DNA of 64,000 nucleotides from Halichondria panicea (taxonomy: Eukaryota; Porifera; Demospongiae; Suberitida; Halichondriidae). The notes beneath the pieces are model-generated. The model was not told where the DNA came from. It searched no databases and saw nothing but the letters and a program-made list of their open reading frames with translations. Made by a program: the position numbers and the translations under genes. Each line of letters starts with the position of its first letter. The stretch's first letter is position 1. Positions 32,664 through 43,352 of the stretch are shown here, one piece after another. Where the stretch lies: the NCBI RefSeq assembly GCF_963675165.1, contig NC_087378.1, positions 2,639,525 to 2,703,524 of the forward strand. Direction: 5' to 3'.

Positions 32664-34439
32664 TATTATGGCGAGTGTCATACCACAGCCGCCGGGTAAT
32701 ATGCCTTCTCCTTTTAAAAGAAAAATCATAATATCGATGCACATTCAAGGTTGCTAATGCCCCATTTTATTTCTGCAGGCAGCCATCGTTCCAATCCTCT
32801 AAATGTGAAGTTCATTGCCTGGCAACTGAGGGACATTTTTCTTATTACAAGAATTTTAGAAGGCCAGCGAATATGTAGGTCCTTTGTTTCTTAAAGATGA
32901 AGATGTCATCAAAGTAAGGTCCCTGTTGGGACACAGTGCCTGCCCCAACCACCCCCAATCTGCTTTTCTGATCTATTATAATCGATAATTAGAAGGAGAA
33001 ATGGATGCATTATAAAATGTGTATATATGGCCAGAGAAAAGACAACAAGGATGAATGGAGTATATCTATAGTAAGTGCGCAGTATCTGGCTGGACCAGCT
33101 AGTCACACTATGATTATAATATAGTATCTATACTGAGAGGAGTGTCACTCCTGTATAGAGATAAGAGATGCCAAGAGGCAGCAATATGCTACCGTGAGGT
33201 AACGGCCCCAATCCAGGAATTAATGGAGCAGCTGTGCGCTCAAGTAAGTACAGTGTACAGAGAGAAAAGATTCCAAGATGCGACAATGCTAGACGTAGCT
33301 ATGAAAAATAATGGTTCGTTGTGGATGCTCATTTGAGATTATAGTATGGCAAGTGGCATACCACGGTCTTATGACGACAGTATAGTAATTATAGTATGAC
33401 ATTTTGAAAGGAAAAATTTATTTTACAACACAAGAATTTTAGATGGCCAGCGCCAAAGCTCAAAAGCTCAAAAGGAAAACAGGAGTACCTGTTTTACATG
33501 TGCTCACTCGCCACTTCTGCGGTAGGTGATATTCTCACACTCGACATGTTTATTAAATTGACAGTGATGGTCTGTATGACACTGTGTATTATACACCTGT
33601 GCAGGTCCTTCGTTCTCTGAGAACTATTATGAATACAAGGCAGTGGTTTTGAATGGTCGTCGCCTGGTCCCTCCACCCCATCAAGTGTGAGCATTAGCAG
33701 TTTTCACACTGTTTTTCCCAATGTAGGCATTGTCATTTTTGTGTCGAAGCCCTCATACGATAAAACAGTTTAACAGATGTGAGAGATAGGAATAACTGGA
33801 CTCTTCTTCACTCATACTCTGATGAATGTAACTAATCATAAGTTTAAAATAAAAATGAAGAGACAAATGTTCTTGAAGCAGTCAAACGCAAACAAAAAAA
33901 TCATGCGTGTATATACGTTTGTTGTGGGTTTATGGTTTACACACACATTGAGTGTCAGTGAACACAGATATGCACAGTTGTGCACATTAAAACACACTAA
34001 AAATTACCAGTGAAAAGTAGTGCACTATTTAACACACCATTTTAACAATGTATATAGTGCAACAAGGCATACACTGCAAAAAAGGCTTCTTTAAAACAAA
34101 ATAATAATTATTATCATTATTTTTATAAAAATGGATGAATGGAGTATATCTGGATGCGATACTCATTCATAAAGATGAAGATGTCATCAAAGTAAGGACA
34201 CGGTGCCTGCCCCAACCACCCCCTGATCTAGAAGGAGAAATGGATGTGTCCAGACAATATGTGCTAACTGTGAGAAAAGCTCTGTCAAGTGTCCCGAATG
34301 TCCCGAATGTACATGTGAGCACGTGAATCCCTTCAATAAAAAAAAACAGTACAAGTATTATGCAGAAAAGGGCAACTGAAGAAAAGAGAGGTCAGTAAGG
34401 ACAACAGGAACATACAAGAAGAAGAAGCAGCCTCTATAC
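32664..34439. other. Repeat mosaic with ankyrin-exon scraps
   Basis: GAAGATGTCATCAAAGTAAG followed by GCCTGCCCCAACCACC occurs at 32897-32958 and, with a deletion, at 34172-34222: both are pieces of the ankyrin exon 16694-17047. A cysteine-rich frame near 34260-34330 (CANCEKSSVKCPECPECTC) recalls the cysteine cluster of the same exon. A GAGTGTCATACCACAGCCGC-type repeat occurs near 12565, 32673 and 33345. At 33775-33815 is a scrap of the 18366-type ankyrin exon. Nothing intact. Confidence 0.5.
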
Positions 34440-34600
34440 ATCAACAGCTACCGGACGGGCTCCAGAAGGCAGTGGAGCTATCCAAGACAAAAGGAGCCTC
34501 CACTTGGCTCACGGTTCTCCCACTATCGGAACATGGATTCACACTACACAAGTCGGCCTTCCAAGATGCCCTAGCACTACACTGTAAAAACGGAGGTGGG
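34440..34600 (+). mobile_element. Fragment of LINE ORF2 C-terminal region
   Basis: [20 protein letters not shown] and [19 protein letters not shown] match the segment that, in sponge and coral LINE relatives, precedes the end seen at 31722-32207. Here it is cut off on both sides. Confidence 0.55.
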
Positions 34601-34865
34601 AAAGTCCCACCAATGTTCAGTCACACCATGGGTGTAACGTCACACTTGCATCAAATGGTGGGATACTCCCACTCCATGTCTGGTGTAAACACTTCTAGGT
34701 GTGTGATTCCCACCAAAATTAATTAATGATATAGACCATGCATGTACCCAATTACGTAACCGCACAAGGGATAGTATTAAAAGCTACATGACTGTGGTGT
34801 ATTCATATTTCACTCGTTTTATTATGTGACAACAATAATAATATTAAACAGTTAATCAATGATTT

Positions 34866-35335
34866 GTGGCAGAAAGTATTTTAGTGGTAGATCCAAGTTT
34901 GAAACATGATATAAACCAAGAACGTGATGGTCAACAAAGTATACCTCTTACACTGGTGGTGTGCATTTTAAGTCTATTTATTGTTTGTTTATTCTTGCAG
35001 AGTGTTTCTGAAGATGTTTCCACCAGTACCAAGGATGACAGTGGATTGGCTTATAGCAGCTCAGGTGTTGATGTCGAAGACAATACAGTTAGTATATCAC
35101 TCCATATGGCGTATGTTTTTTACAGAGTGACAGTGGTAACGAGAGAACCATCATCATTGATCATACCGTGTTATAATGTATATACCTTTGTTCAGAGGCA
35201 ACTGATGATGATGGCCAGACTGCTCTTGACGTTGCTTATTGGAGTGATCACACTGAAATTGTTGACTGAAATTACCTCCAATCTCTACCAAACTACGATT
35301 ATGAGTACATGTTGTGGTCCAACCCTAACCCTGCC
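34866..35335 (+). pseudogene. Small acidic exons plus a broken ankyrin exon copy
   Basis: Exon-like pieces with AG/GT borders: SILVVDPSLKHDINQERDGQ near 34871 and SVSEDVSTSTKDDSGLAYSS at 35001-35089 are not recognised. At 35199 an ankyrin exon (ATDDDGQTALDVAYWSDHTE) copies 16401-16500, lacks the two extra bases found there, but carries a six-base insert with an in-frame TGA near 35265. Confidence 0.45.
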
Positions 35336-36423
35336 AACATGACAACGATAAAAGAAATGACTGGTGCTCCTCGGAAGGCATACAGGTTCGTAAAAGCTGT
35401 CAGCTTAAGTTACTAAATTTTATAGTCGTGTGGCTGATGCCGATAGTATCAAGCCATCATTCCTCTCTCCGTATACTGGAAAACTTGTGCACTTCGTCAT
35501 TTGCCCCAGCCACCAGGTTTGTAGTAACGAACGTGTGTACTCACGCGCTCACACAGCTGAAAAATATGATTTCAACTCTCTTTCAATCAAGACCCGCAAA
35601 ACGTGGGGGTACAAGAGCATTCAAAGTCGGTAATGTCACCTTTGGTTGGTCGATCATTGAAGATATGTACTCAAGAGAAGTATCTCGTATCCAAGCTAGC
35701 CAGTGCTCAAGAGTGCCCAAACTCAAAAAGAGCTACATAATTCGAGACTCATGGACCCGACTAAACGTATTACCGTCCAAGGTTATGCAGGTAATTATTA
35801 GTGTACAGGTCATGCACCACTTTGCAATTTTAATATACTTTTAACACCAAGATGAAGTGCTAGCCGAATTAAGAGAATATGCTCGTAGTGATCCTAAACC
35901 GAAAGATGCTCCCAGTGTGGAAATGATTATTGAATATATCTATCTTAGGTACAAAAGTGAGAGTTTTTGAGAAAGATGGAACTACAATATGCAGAATGAC
36001 GGAAGGATTCGAATTCTTCACACAGTGGGCAAAAGAGAGCGAAAAAGATGAAGATAAACGAACATTTTTGGCATGGCAGGTAAATGGCTGTAATTATGGA
36101 TACATGTATACATACAAACACACACACACACAGACCTGGGATTTGATGCGTATCATGTGGTATGGCCTAGTTAATGACTTCACTACCTCTAACCCTGGCT
36201 ACTATATCAACCCCAGAAGAGTAAATGGCAGCGCTACAGAGACAATTTTTGGACAGCTAAAGCAGACCACAAGCAGTAATCTAACCGCAGCTAATTATGA
36301 AACAGCTAAGGCAACTCTCCTTACAAAACAACAGTCAAGTTCCAAAGACGGTGAACAGTATCGATCAGCTAAACTGTATTTGAGACAGTCGAACTTATCA
36401 AAGGAGACCAATTATATACAATA
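35336..36423 (+). pseudogene. DDE-type transposase relic, P-element/THAP9-like
   Basis: Pieces in at least two frames: ADSIKPSFLSPYTGKLVHFV (35430), then FKVGNVTFGWSIIEDMYSRE and VPKLKKSYIIRDSWTRLNVL (to 35790), DEVLAELREYARSDPKPKD (35850), KVRVFEKDGTTICRMTEGFE (35950) and NGSATETIFGQLKQTTSSNL to a stop at 36421-36423. The VPKLKKSHLxxxxWxRLNV pattern and the TETIF/QLK block resemble the middle and C-terminus of P-element/THAP9 transposases. Intron-like gaps remain. The frame changes near 35580, so it is likely dead. A Kolobok-type origin is an alternative. Confidence 0.45.
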
Positions 36424-37181
36424 ATTATTTATTAGTTTCAAAAGGAGGCGATTTGCAATTGCAGATCCGCAATGTCAATTTTTTAAGGGGGGAATAAAGC
36501 CCAAGAAATAAATAACATAAATAATAAATACTGAGGGGAAAAATTGCCTGAGGCCGTCATTTAATGCGCACGACCCCTCACTCAAATACGTAATGCACCC
36601 ATTCTACTTTTATATCAAACGTTGAACTGTAATTGTTAGTGTGTTGGATCACAGGCCAAGCGATCATTTAATCACTGAATTGTCATTCATCAATCATCAC
36701 TTTTTGTAGATTTACAATGACAATGTATGTCTCGAGTTGTATAATTGTATAAAGCTTAATTAAGAGCCGTATGTGAAAATGAACATGCATGGCAATACAT
36801 ATAAAACGTGCACTTATTAAAATACACAACAATGTTCAGTTTGGCTCAAAACAATCAGGCAGCTGTTCCGTATGAGATGCATCGTTGATTGTCCCCTTGC
36901 AATAAGCCCGCTTGAACTATAGCATTCTATCAGGAAAATTAAATTATAAGAGGTGTCGTTTTCTTCAATATCGATATTACGATGTTGTCTAACACATACT
37001 TTGAAGCAATTAATTTGTTGACCATATCCTCCACATAGTAACAGCTACTAAATACACAAATGGAAGAACTCAAAACATTCCGGTAAGAACAAAAGAAAAG
37101 TTAACAAAATGAACTGCTTTCAGGCTATAGCTGAAGCTGAAGCACCATAATCAGAACAATATTCAACATCATCACAATATA
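36424..37181. other. Non-coding stretch
   Basis: AT-rich. No exon, array or inverted repeat that I can support. Confidence 0.4.
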
Positions 37182-37635
37182 TTATATATATATATAAGTT
37201 GTAGATACGAAACTGCTCTTTGTATGGCTGTACCAGTAGCTGGACGATGACAAAAACATGGTACATATGAGATAGCAATGAATATTTCGTGAGAGGGCGA
37301 ACAAGACAAACATAATGATATGAGAGAGAAAGAACGTTATAGAAAAGCATCGACAGTCACGAGTTCCATTTGTCCCGTCCTTGTAGTAACCTTGATAACA
37401 GTAAACAAACATATCAACGTGTTGACGCTGAATTTTAAACTTGTTCAGAACTCGTTGAAACCAACGCATTGGATAGATGACAAGAAATACAAGTGGAAAG
37501 ATAATCACCAAGATCAAAACAAACAAAGCAGTGATAGCGTAGGGAAGGTGTTCTTTACTGAAGTAATCCACAGATGAGAGAACATAGCGGACACTATACT
37601 CTTTAATCCTGAGACAAATCAAGCCTTCCAAACCT
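37182..37635 (-). pseudogene. Orphan membrane exon of a sponge-type receptor
   Basis: After acceptor TTTCAG the minus frame reads GLICLRIKEYSVRYVLSSVD, a membrane helix PYAITALFVLILVIIFPLVF, the turn YPMRWFQRVLNKFKI, and GYYKDGTNGTRDCRCF, followed by a second hydrophobic stretch. I associate this TM plus DGTNGTRDCR module with large sponge receptors carrying EGF or other extracellular repeats. No extracellular exons lie upstream and the end (SSSSYWYSHTK...) drifts, so it is a fragment. The family is poorly characterised; function unknown. Confidence 0.5.
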
Positions 37636-38545
37636 GAAAGTAATTTCTTTTACTCCACAATCACACTGGAAGTGAAAACTTACTCCCATTCCACCGTCTA
37701 AAGTAGTTCGTTTTTCTAGTGGTACAAATAGAAGTAATTACTAAACTTTCAGTGTAAACAAAGGTTAATTTATAGCTCACAAGTCATTTCTGCGCATGGG
37801 CATCTGAAGGCCAAACAAGACCAAGCAGCAGACCGCAGAGGTCCTTAGTGATGTGAGCTCAGGCAAGCACTTTCGGTCACTTTCGGCCGTAACAAACCAC
37901 CACACCTTGCACAAAAGTACTGTACGTGTTTGGGTTCGAGACTCTTAAACGAATTGTGTAGTTTTATGTACTGAATCCCCTGAGCAACCACTAATTAGAT
38001 CTAACCCACCACCCCCCGCGTCTGCTCTCACGTTACAGGTGTATTTGAGTACCAGAGAGTCACCATCACAGATCAACAAAGTTATTGGGAAACAACACAC
38101 ATGTCTTATAATACTGTTACAAAAAGCACATAATTGTCGTGGTCAACGAATCAGTCCAAGAAGAGGAGGGGCATAACCTGTTGAAAAATAATTGAAATCA
38201 CCCATTTAGGGAGTTAAAATGATGTACGCAAGCAGCTAACCTAAAGTCTGTCAATTTGTCACACTACATGGTCCGTACTAAACAGACAGTTCGTAGACAT
38301 TCCTCTTCTTCAATGAGTTAGCCAAGGTAGAGAAGCTAGTCGCGCGGAAAAAAATCTAGCCAAGAGCTTAATATGGGCTGTTCGTACATCAAAGTGAAGT
38401 CTGTTGGGACATGCCCCAACCACCAGCTCTATACTATATTAACACATATACTGTAAAAAGAGATGTGCCATTTATAGCATGCGTGTATAGCGTGTTACAC
38501 ATGTGTCAAACTGCTTAAACGGCTGACTGCAGAACTTTTAAACAA
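37636..38545. other. Non-coding stretch with ankyrin-exon scrap
   Basis: CTAGCCAAGAGCTTAATATG, then CATCAAAGTGAAGTC and CCCCAACCACCAGCTCTA at 38356-38433 are a decayed piece of ankyrin exon 16694-17047. Otherwise no supported feature. Confidence 0.45.
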
Positions 38546-39466
38546 GCTAAGAACTGAAAATTGATGTACGTGCAGCCAAAGTGTTCGCCACGATTGTACA
38601 TGGTCATTAATGGTCCTAACAGTGAATCATCGGAATTGTAAAATCAATTCCGCCCTATAAGAAGCTTTTGACTGTACTCAATAGATTAAATGAGTATATA
38701 ATATGAGGCATACACAGGAGTTGCATGCCCTCTTCTCTTTATACGCCCTTGTCTTGGAAATACTACATGTGAGCTTTGCAATTTGACATACGTGTAGCAT
38801 GTTATTTGGAGGGACAATCAAATGACACGCATGTCAGGGTTGAAACAACCCACTTGTTTTTACAGTGCGCGCGCATGCATGCCAGTTATAACAGGGATTG
38901 TGAGCGTTAGCCAATAGCAATAGGTCATACACCACAGAAATGCGTGTGCAGATTATGGAAAAAATTAATGGTTTCTATACTCAGTATGTAATATAATTAT
39001 GTAGGCCATGGCAACGAATAATAAAGAGACCAGAAAGAAAGAAAAAAAGTGGACATGGAGGGGAAGGCCAACTTCGTCTCTGTTGGGACATGCTGAAATC
39101 GTGTAATCGAATACCAAGGGAGCTGCGTCTCAAAATAGAATACAAAAGGAAGGACCACAAAAGAGGAAGTGGCCACTCAAGGTCTGGAATCAAACAAAAA
39201 AGAGCTTCCCAACATGCCAGAAGCTTTTATACCTTCCACAGGCGAAGATAAAACATGCGTTTACACACGAGTATAAACATGGCAAGCTGACAAAAGAGTA
39301 ATAAGAAAATAATTACAGTACAGTCCCTATAGGTCAACGGCCTTGTAAATGTTGAAGTAACAATTAAGATTGCATGCACGCGGAAGAAAAATCTAGCCAA
39401 GAGCTTAACAAATTTGCCATCAAAGTGAAGTCTCTGTTGGGACATGCCCCAACCACCAGCTCTGGG
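38546..39466. repeat. ~920-bp duplicated block (copy 2 of 23713-24642), mosaic right edge
   Basis: Matches copy 1 to the ankyrin scrap. Then 39467-39546 is a near-identical piece of ankyrin exon 17942-18162, and 39547-39635 is a piece of the TIR element (28807-28890). The three joins have no target duplication. Confidence 0.9.
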
Positions 39467-39630
39467 AACAGTCACCACTGAACATAGCTCTGAATTCTGA
39501 CTATCTGTATGGCTGTCTGGATGATGGTTGCATGGATGTTGCCCTCTGCTTTGATCACACAATACAGATAAAGATACTTGTGTTCCACTTTCTAATACCT
39601 AAACTGTGTCTTAGAGCACTTCAAACTAGA

Positions 39631-40077
39631 TTACCCTTGTGTTTCTTTGTCACCAGGGATACCGCAAACTAGCTGTGTCATAGTTTTTGTTACATCAGTT
39701 TGTTTTTCTTCACAAGTTAAAGATCCCAACCATCTTAGAAACCATCTTAGAAATAGCTCCGAGTCCTTCGCAGCAACACTTGCACAGGTCTTATACAGTT
39801 TTAGGTATTCATTTACAGAGTAATTCACCAAAGTATACAGTTCATCAGGACAGGACTTTATATGTTCCCATATCTGTAGTCTTTTGGGAAATAGTTCTCC
39901 AAACATCTCCTTCTCCACTCTGAAATAAACGCAGTCCATTATTTTTGTCATGTCAATCTCTGACACCCTGCCTTGCTCAATATCAGTTAATAAAGGTTGG
40001 CCTTTCTTCTTAATATTAGGCTTTCTTTTCTTCTTGGGAATAGAAGGAACATCGGTCCTTCTCTTGAGCTTGTTTGT
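39631..40077 (-). CDS. Open frame with nuclear-localisation-like basic tract, unidentified
   Basis: About 148 codons open to a TAA. It begins KRRTDVPSIPKKKRKPNIKK, a strong bipartite-looking basic tract, then a helical region (KIMDCVYFRVEKEMFGELFP; VNYSVNEYLKLYKTCASVAA; ELFLRWFLRWLGSL). No family recognised. The stop coincides with the junction to the TIR-element piece at 39635, so the real 3' end may have been replaced. Promoter and first exon not found. Confidence 0.35.
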   Translation of the reverse strand, partial: TNKLKRRTDVPSIPKKKRKPNIKKKGQPLLTDIEQGRVSEIDMTKIMDCVYFRVEKEMFGELFPKRLQIWEHIKSCPDELYTLVNYSVNEYLKLYKTCASVAAKDSELFLRWFLRWLGSLTCEEKQTDVTKTMTQLVCGIPGDKETQG

Positions 40078-41254
40078 GCAAGGGTTTTAGGGTTTGTGGC
40101 TAACTCTATCTCAACGGCTACAGGTATCTCTGAGCCATCTATGTGATCTAGTTAGTGCACGTGCAATAATTTATTGTCTATTTTTAGCTGCTAGAGTCCC
40201 CGCCCATTTGTTTTTGTATAGGATTGAGAATCAACACCTAAGAGGAGGATATGCACCCATATATCCTCCGAGTAGGTGTGGCATATCTGACTTATACCAC
40301 GTGACCGCAGCACTATAAAAGGACCTCCCCCTAGCATCACGATGCAGACTGCAAAAAAGAACAAGACTATGCCGGATTTTGCAGCCGTCAAAGAGCTAGT
40401 TGAGCAACATGTTGACTCCTACAGATGCTCAAGAGCTTCCTTGGTCCAAGCGTTGACCATTCGACGTCCCTTACTGGAGTTGCAAGCTCTTCTTGGATAA
40501 AATGTATCTAAACCGCGCCCATGGACCCATGGAAGCTTAGCCATCTTGTTGGAGAGCACCTTCTGTGTTTCTGCCGTCGCTTTGAGTCTTAGTACCCGTC
40601 AAGCATGGCTCTTTTCTCTTTGCTTACTTTCTTGAACAAATGAAAAAACAACTTGAAAAACTGTGCATGCCTGGGGCTGTATGCTAATATTCTATATATC
40701 CTACAGCTGTTGACCAATGAGATCAATTTGTGGTGACGTAAGTGTGGTATAATGATAGATAGTAGTTGCATGCCCTCTTCTCTTCATACGCCCTTGGCTA
40801 TACACAGCTAGCTAGCTTGCATAATTTAGTAAAACTTAGTTGGGCGGGATCTTTTATAGTCGCAGCCCAATCAGATCACAGCCATTTTCTAATGTGGTCA
40901 GTGTCACATCCGGTTGCGCAACAGAATAGGCGGAACCACTCCCTATGGAGTCCGGATTTGCTATAGTGCCACCAAATGGCATTATAATACTATTGCAACA
41001 TTTACTACCACGTTCAAATAAATCAATGGTGATATTAGTTTTAGTACTTCTATACGGATAAAGGCTGTCATCACAATGATTCACGTGCTATTGGTGGCTA
41101 AACATAGGTGAACAAGACTCAATGAACTATTGGTAATAATAATAATTATAGTTTCATGCATTCATACAAGTGCAACTGTAATACTGTTTAGCAAGCCAAA
41201 TGCTAGTTACTCACTGGATGGCTTCAGATAGGTTTCCTTCAGTGTACTCCATTT
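40078..41254. other. Non-coding stretch
   Basis: A 53-codon frame at 40341-40499 (MQTAKKNKTMPDF...) and frames near 40850 have no domain or splice support. A GTTGCATGCCCTCTTCTCTT segment near 40765 is shared with the 23713/38546 repeat. Confidence 0.35.
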
Positions 41255-41530
41255 TGCTTCTAAAGGCATGCTTGGATCATGTGAGCCAGGACCCCCAAGA
41301 TGTTACTACTGAGGGTCAAAATGACCGCAGCTTTATGGGGTCAGAGGTCAGTTCAGAAAAAAGGGGCTGGGCTCTGTGCTTTTTTTAGAATACAATATTC
41401 AAATAATCTAGCTAGCTCGCTAGCTAGCTCGCTAGCTAGCTCGCTAGCATACAGGCTAGGCAGTAAGAGAGTAGCGAGCTAGCATGCAGGCAGTAAGAGA
41501 GTATCACAGGTGAGGAAGTACACGTGCATT
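41255..41530. repeat. Second copy of the 8126-8545 repeat, with (GCTAGCTC)n
   Basis: Shares the GGTCAGAGGTCAG, AAAAAAGGGGCTGGGCTCTG and CACAGGTGAGGAAGTACACG segments. It holds one DR1 (GGGTCA-G-AGGTCA at 41338-41350) and a tandem CTAGCTAGCTCG tract at 41405-41452. Confidence 0.7.
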
Positions 41531-41652
41531 GGAGGGTAAATAAATACAAGTGTATTGGAATTATTATTGTGTCTTCTCTCGATCTCTCCAACACCTGAGA
41601 GGTGCAGCTGATTCATTTGGGCTACCTTCATAACCCGTATATTCTATTGTAG

Positions 41653-41776
41653 ATAGAAGAGGAAGAGGGATTGGAATCAAGGCACATAGCTGCAGAACGG
41701 AAGAACCCATACAGCAGCTTTATCCATCAGGGGAAAAGTGTGTGCTCTAAGTTTTTCCGATTTCTCTTTGCTGCAG
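41653..41776 (+). other. Exon-like segment, probably transposase-derived
   Basis: Between acceptor TTGTAG and donor GTACGT the frame reads ESRHIAAERKNPYSSFIHQG then KSVCSKFFRFLFAA. I cannot name the family; it stands at the edge of the 119-bp array. Confidence 0.3.
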
Positions 41777-41816
41777 GTACGTTTCATAACCTAATGTGCC
41801 ATGTTTTATACCTGTG

Positions 41817-43295
41817 TACCCTAGAGTGTGCAGGCGTATGTATTTCGTGGTGTGTATTGTGTGTGCAGTAAATAAAAAATGCACTTGCGTACACACCAGG
41901 AAATACATACGCCCGCGCATTTAAGGTACACGGTACGTGTAAGTATATAATTTTCTATGTGTGTATTGTGTGTGCAGTAAATAAAAAATGCACTTGCGCA
42001 CACACAATACACACCAAGAAATACATACGCCAGTGCACTCTAGGGTACACAGTACATGTAAGTGTATATTTTTCTATGTGTGTATTGTGTGTGCAGTAAA
42101 TAAAAAATGCACTTGCGCACACACAATACACACCAAGAAATACATACACCCGCGCACTCTAGGGTACACGGTACGTGTAAGTATATATTTTTCTATGTGT
42201 GTATTGTGTGTGCAGTAAATAAAAAATGCACTTGCACACACACAATACACACCAAGAAATACATACACCCGCGCACTCTAGGGTACACGGTAAGTGTATA
42301 TTTTTCTATGTGTGTATTGTGTGTGCAGTAAATAAAAAATGCACTTGCGCACACACAATACACACCAAGAAATACATACGCCCGTGCACTCTAGGGTACA
42401 CGGTACGTGTAAGTGTATATTTTTCTATGTGTGTATTGTGTGTGCAGTAAATAAAAAATGCATTTGCGCACACACAATACACACCAAGAAATACATACGC
42501 CCGTGCACTCTAGGGTACACGGTACGTGTAAGTGTATAATTTTCTATGTGTGTATTGTGTGTGCAGTAAATAAAAAATGCACTTGCGCACACACAATACA
42601 CACCAAGAAATACATACGCCCGTGCACTCTAGGGTACACGGTACGTGTAAGTGTATATTTTTCTATGTGTGTATTGTGTGTGCAGTAAATAAAAAATGCA
42701 CTTGCGCACACACAATACACACCAAGAAATACATACGCCCGTGCACTCTAGGGTACACGGTACGTGTAAGTGTATAATTTTCTATGTGTGTATTGTGTGT
42801 GCAGTAAATAAAAAATGCATTTGCGCACACACAATACACACCAAGAAATACATACGCCCGTGCACTCTAGGGTACACGGTACGTGTAAGTGTATATTTTT
42901 CTATGTGTGTATTGTGTGTGCAGTAAATAAAAAATGCACTTGCGCACACACAATACACACCAAGAAATACATACGCCCGTGCACTCTAGGGTACACGGTA
43001 CGTGTAAGTGTATATTTTTCTATGTGTGTATTGTGTGTGCAGTAAATAAAAAATGCATTTGCGCACACACAATACACACCAAGAAATACATACGCCCGTG
43101 CACTCTAGGGTACACGGTACGTGTAAGTGTATATTTTTCTATGTGTGTATTGTGTGTGCGCAAGTGCATTTTTTATTTACTGCACACACAATACACACAT
43201 AGAAAAATATACACTTACACGTACCGTGTATCCTAGAGTGCGCGGGCGTATGTATTTCTTGGTGTGTATTGTGTGCATTTTTTATTTACTGCAAA
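41817..43295. repeat. Hairpin minisatellite, unit 119 bp, about 11 units, inverted at both ends
   Basis: Each unit holds TGTGTATTGTGTGTGC, a spacer with AGTAAATAAAAAATGCA, and the complement GCACACACAATACACA, so every unit can fold. One unit is 113 bp. The array starts (41817-41866) and ends (43142-43295) with half-units in the opposite orientation. The serial ~70-codon frames across it are artefacts of the repeat. Confidence 0.95.
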
Positions 43296-43298
43296 CAC

Positions 43299-43302
<4 letters not shown>

Positions 43303-43349
<47 letters not shown>
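43303..43349. repeat. (GT)n microsatellite
   Basis: About 23 GT units between the hairpin array and the 467-bp tandem repeat. Confidence 0.95.
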
Positions 43350-43350
<1 letters not shown>

Positions 43351-43352
<2 letters not shown>

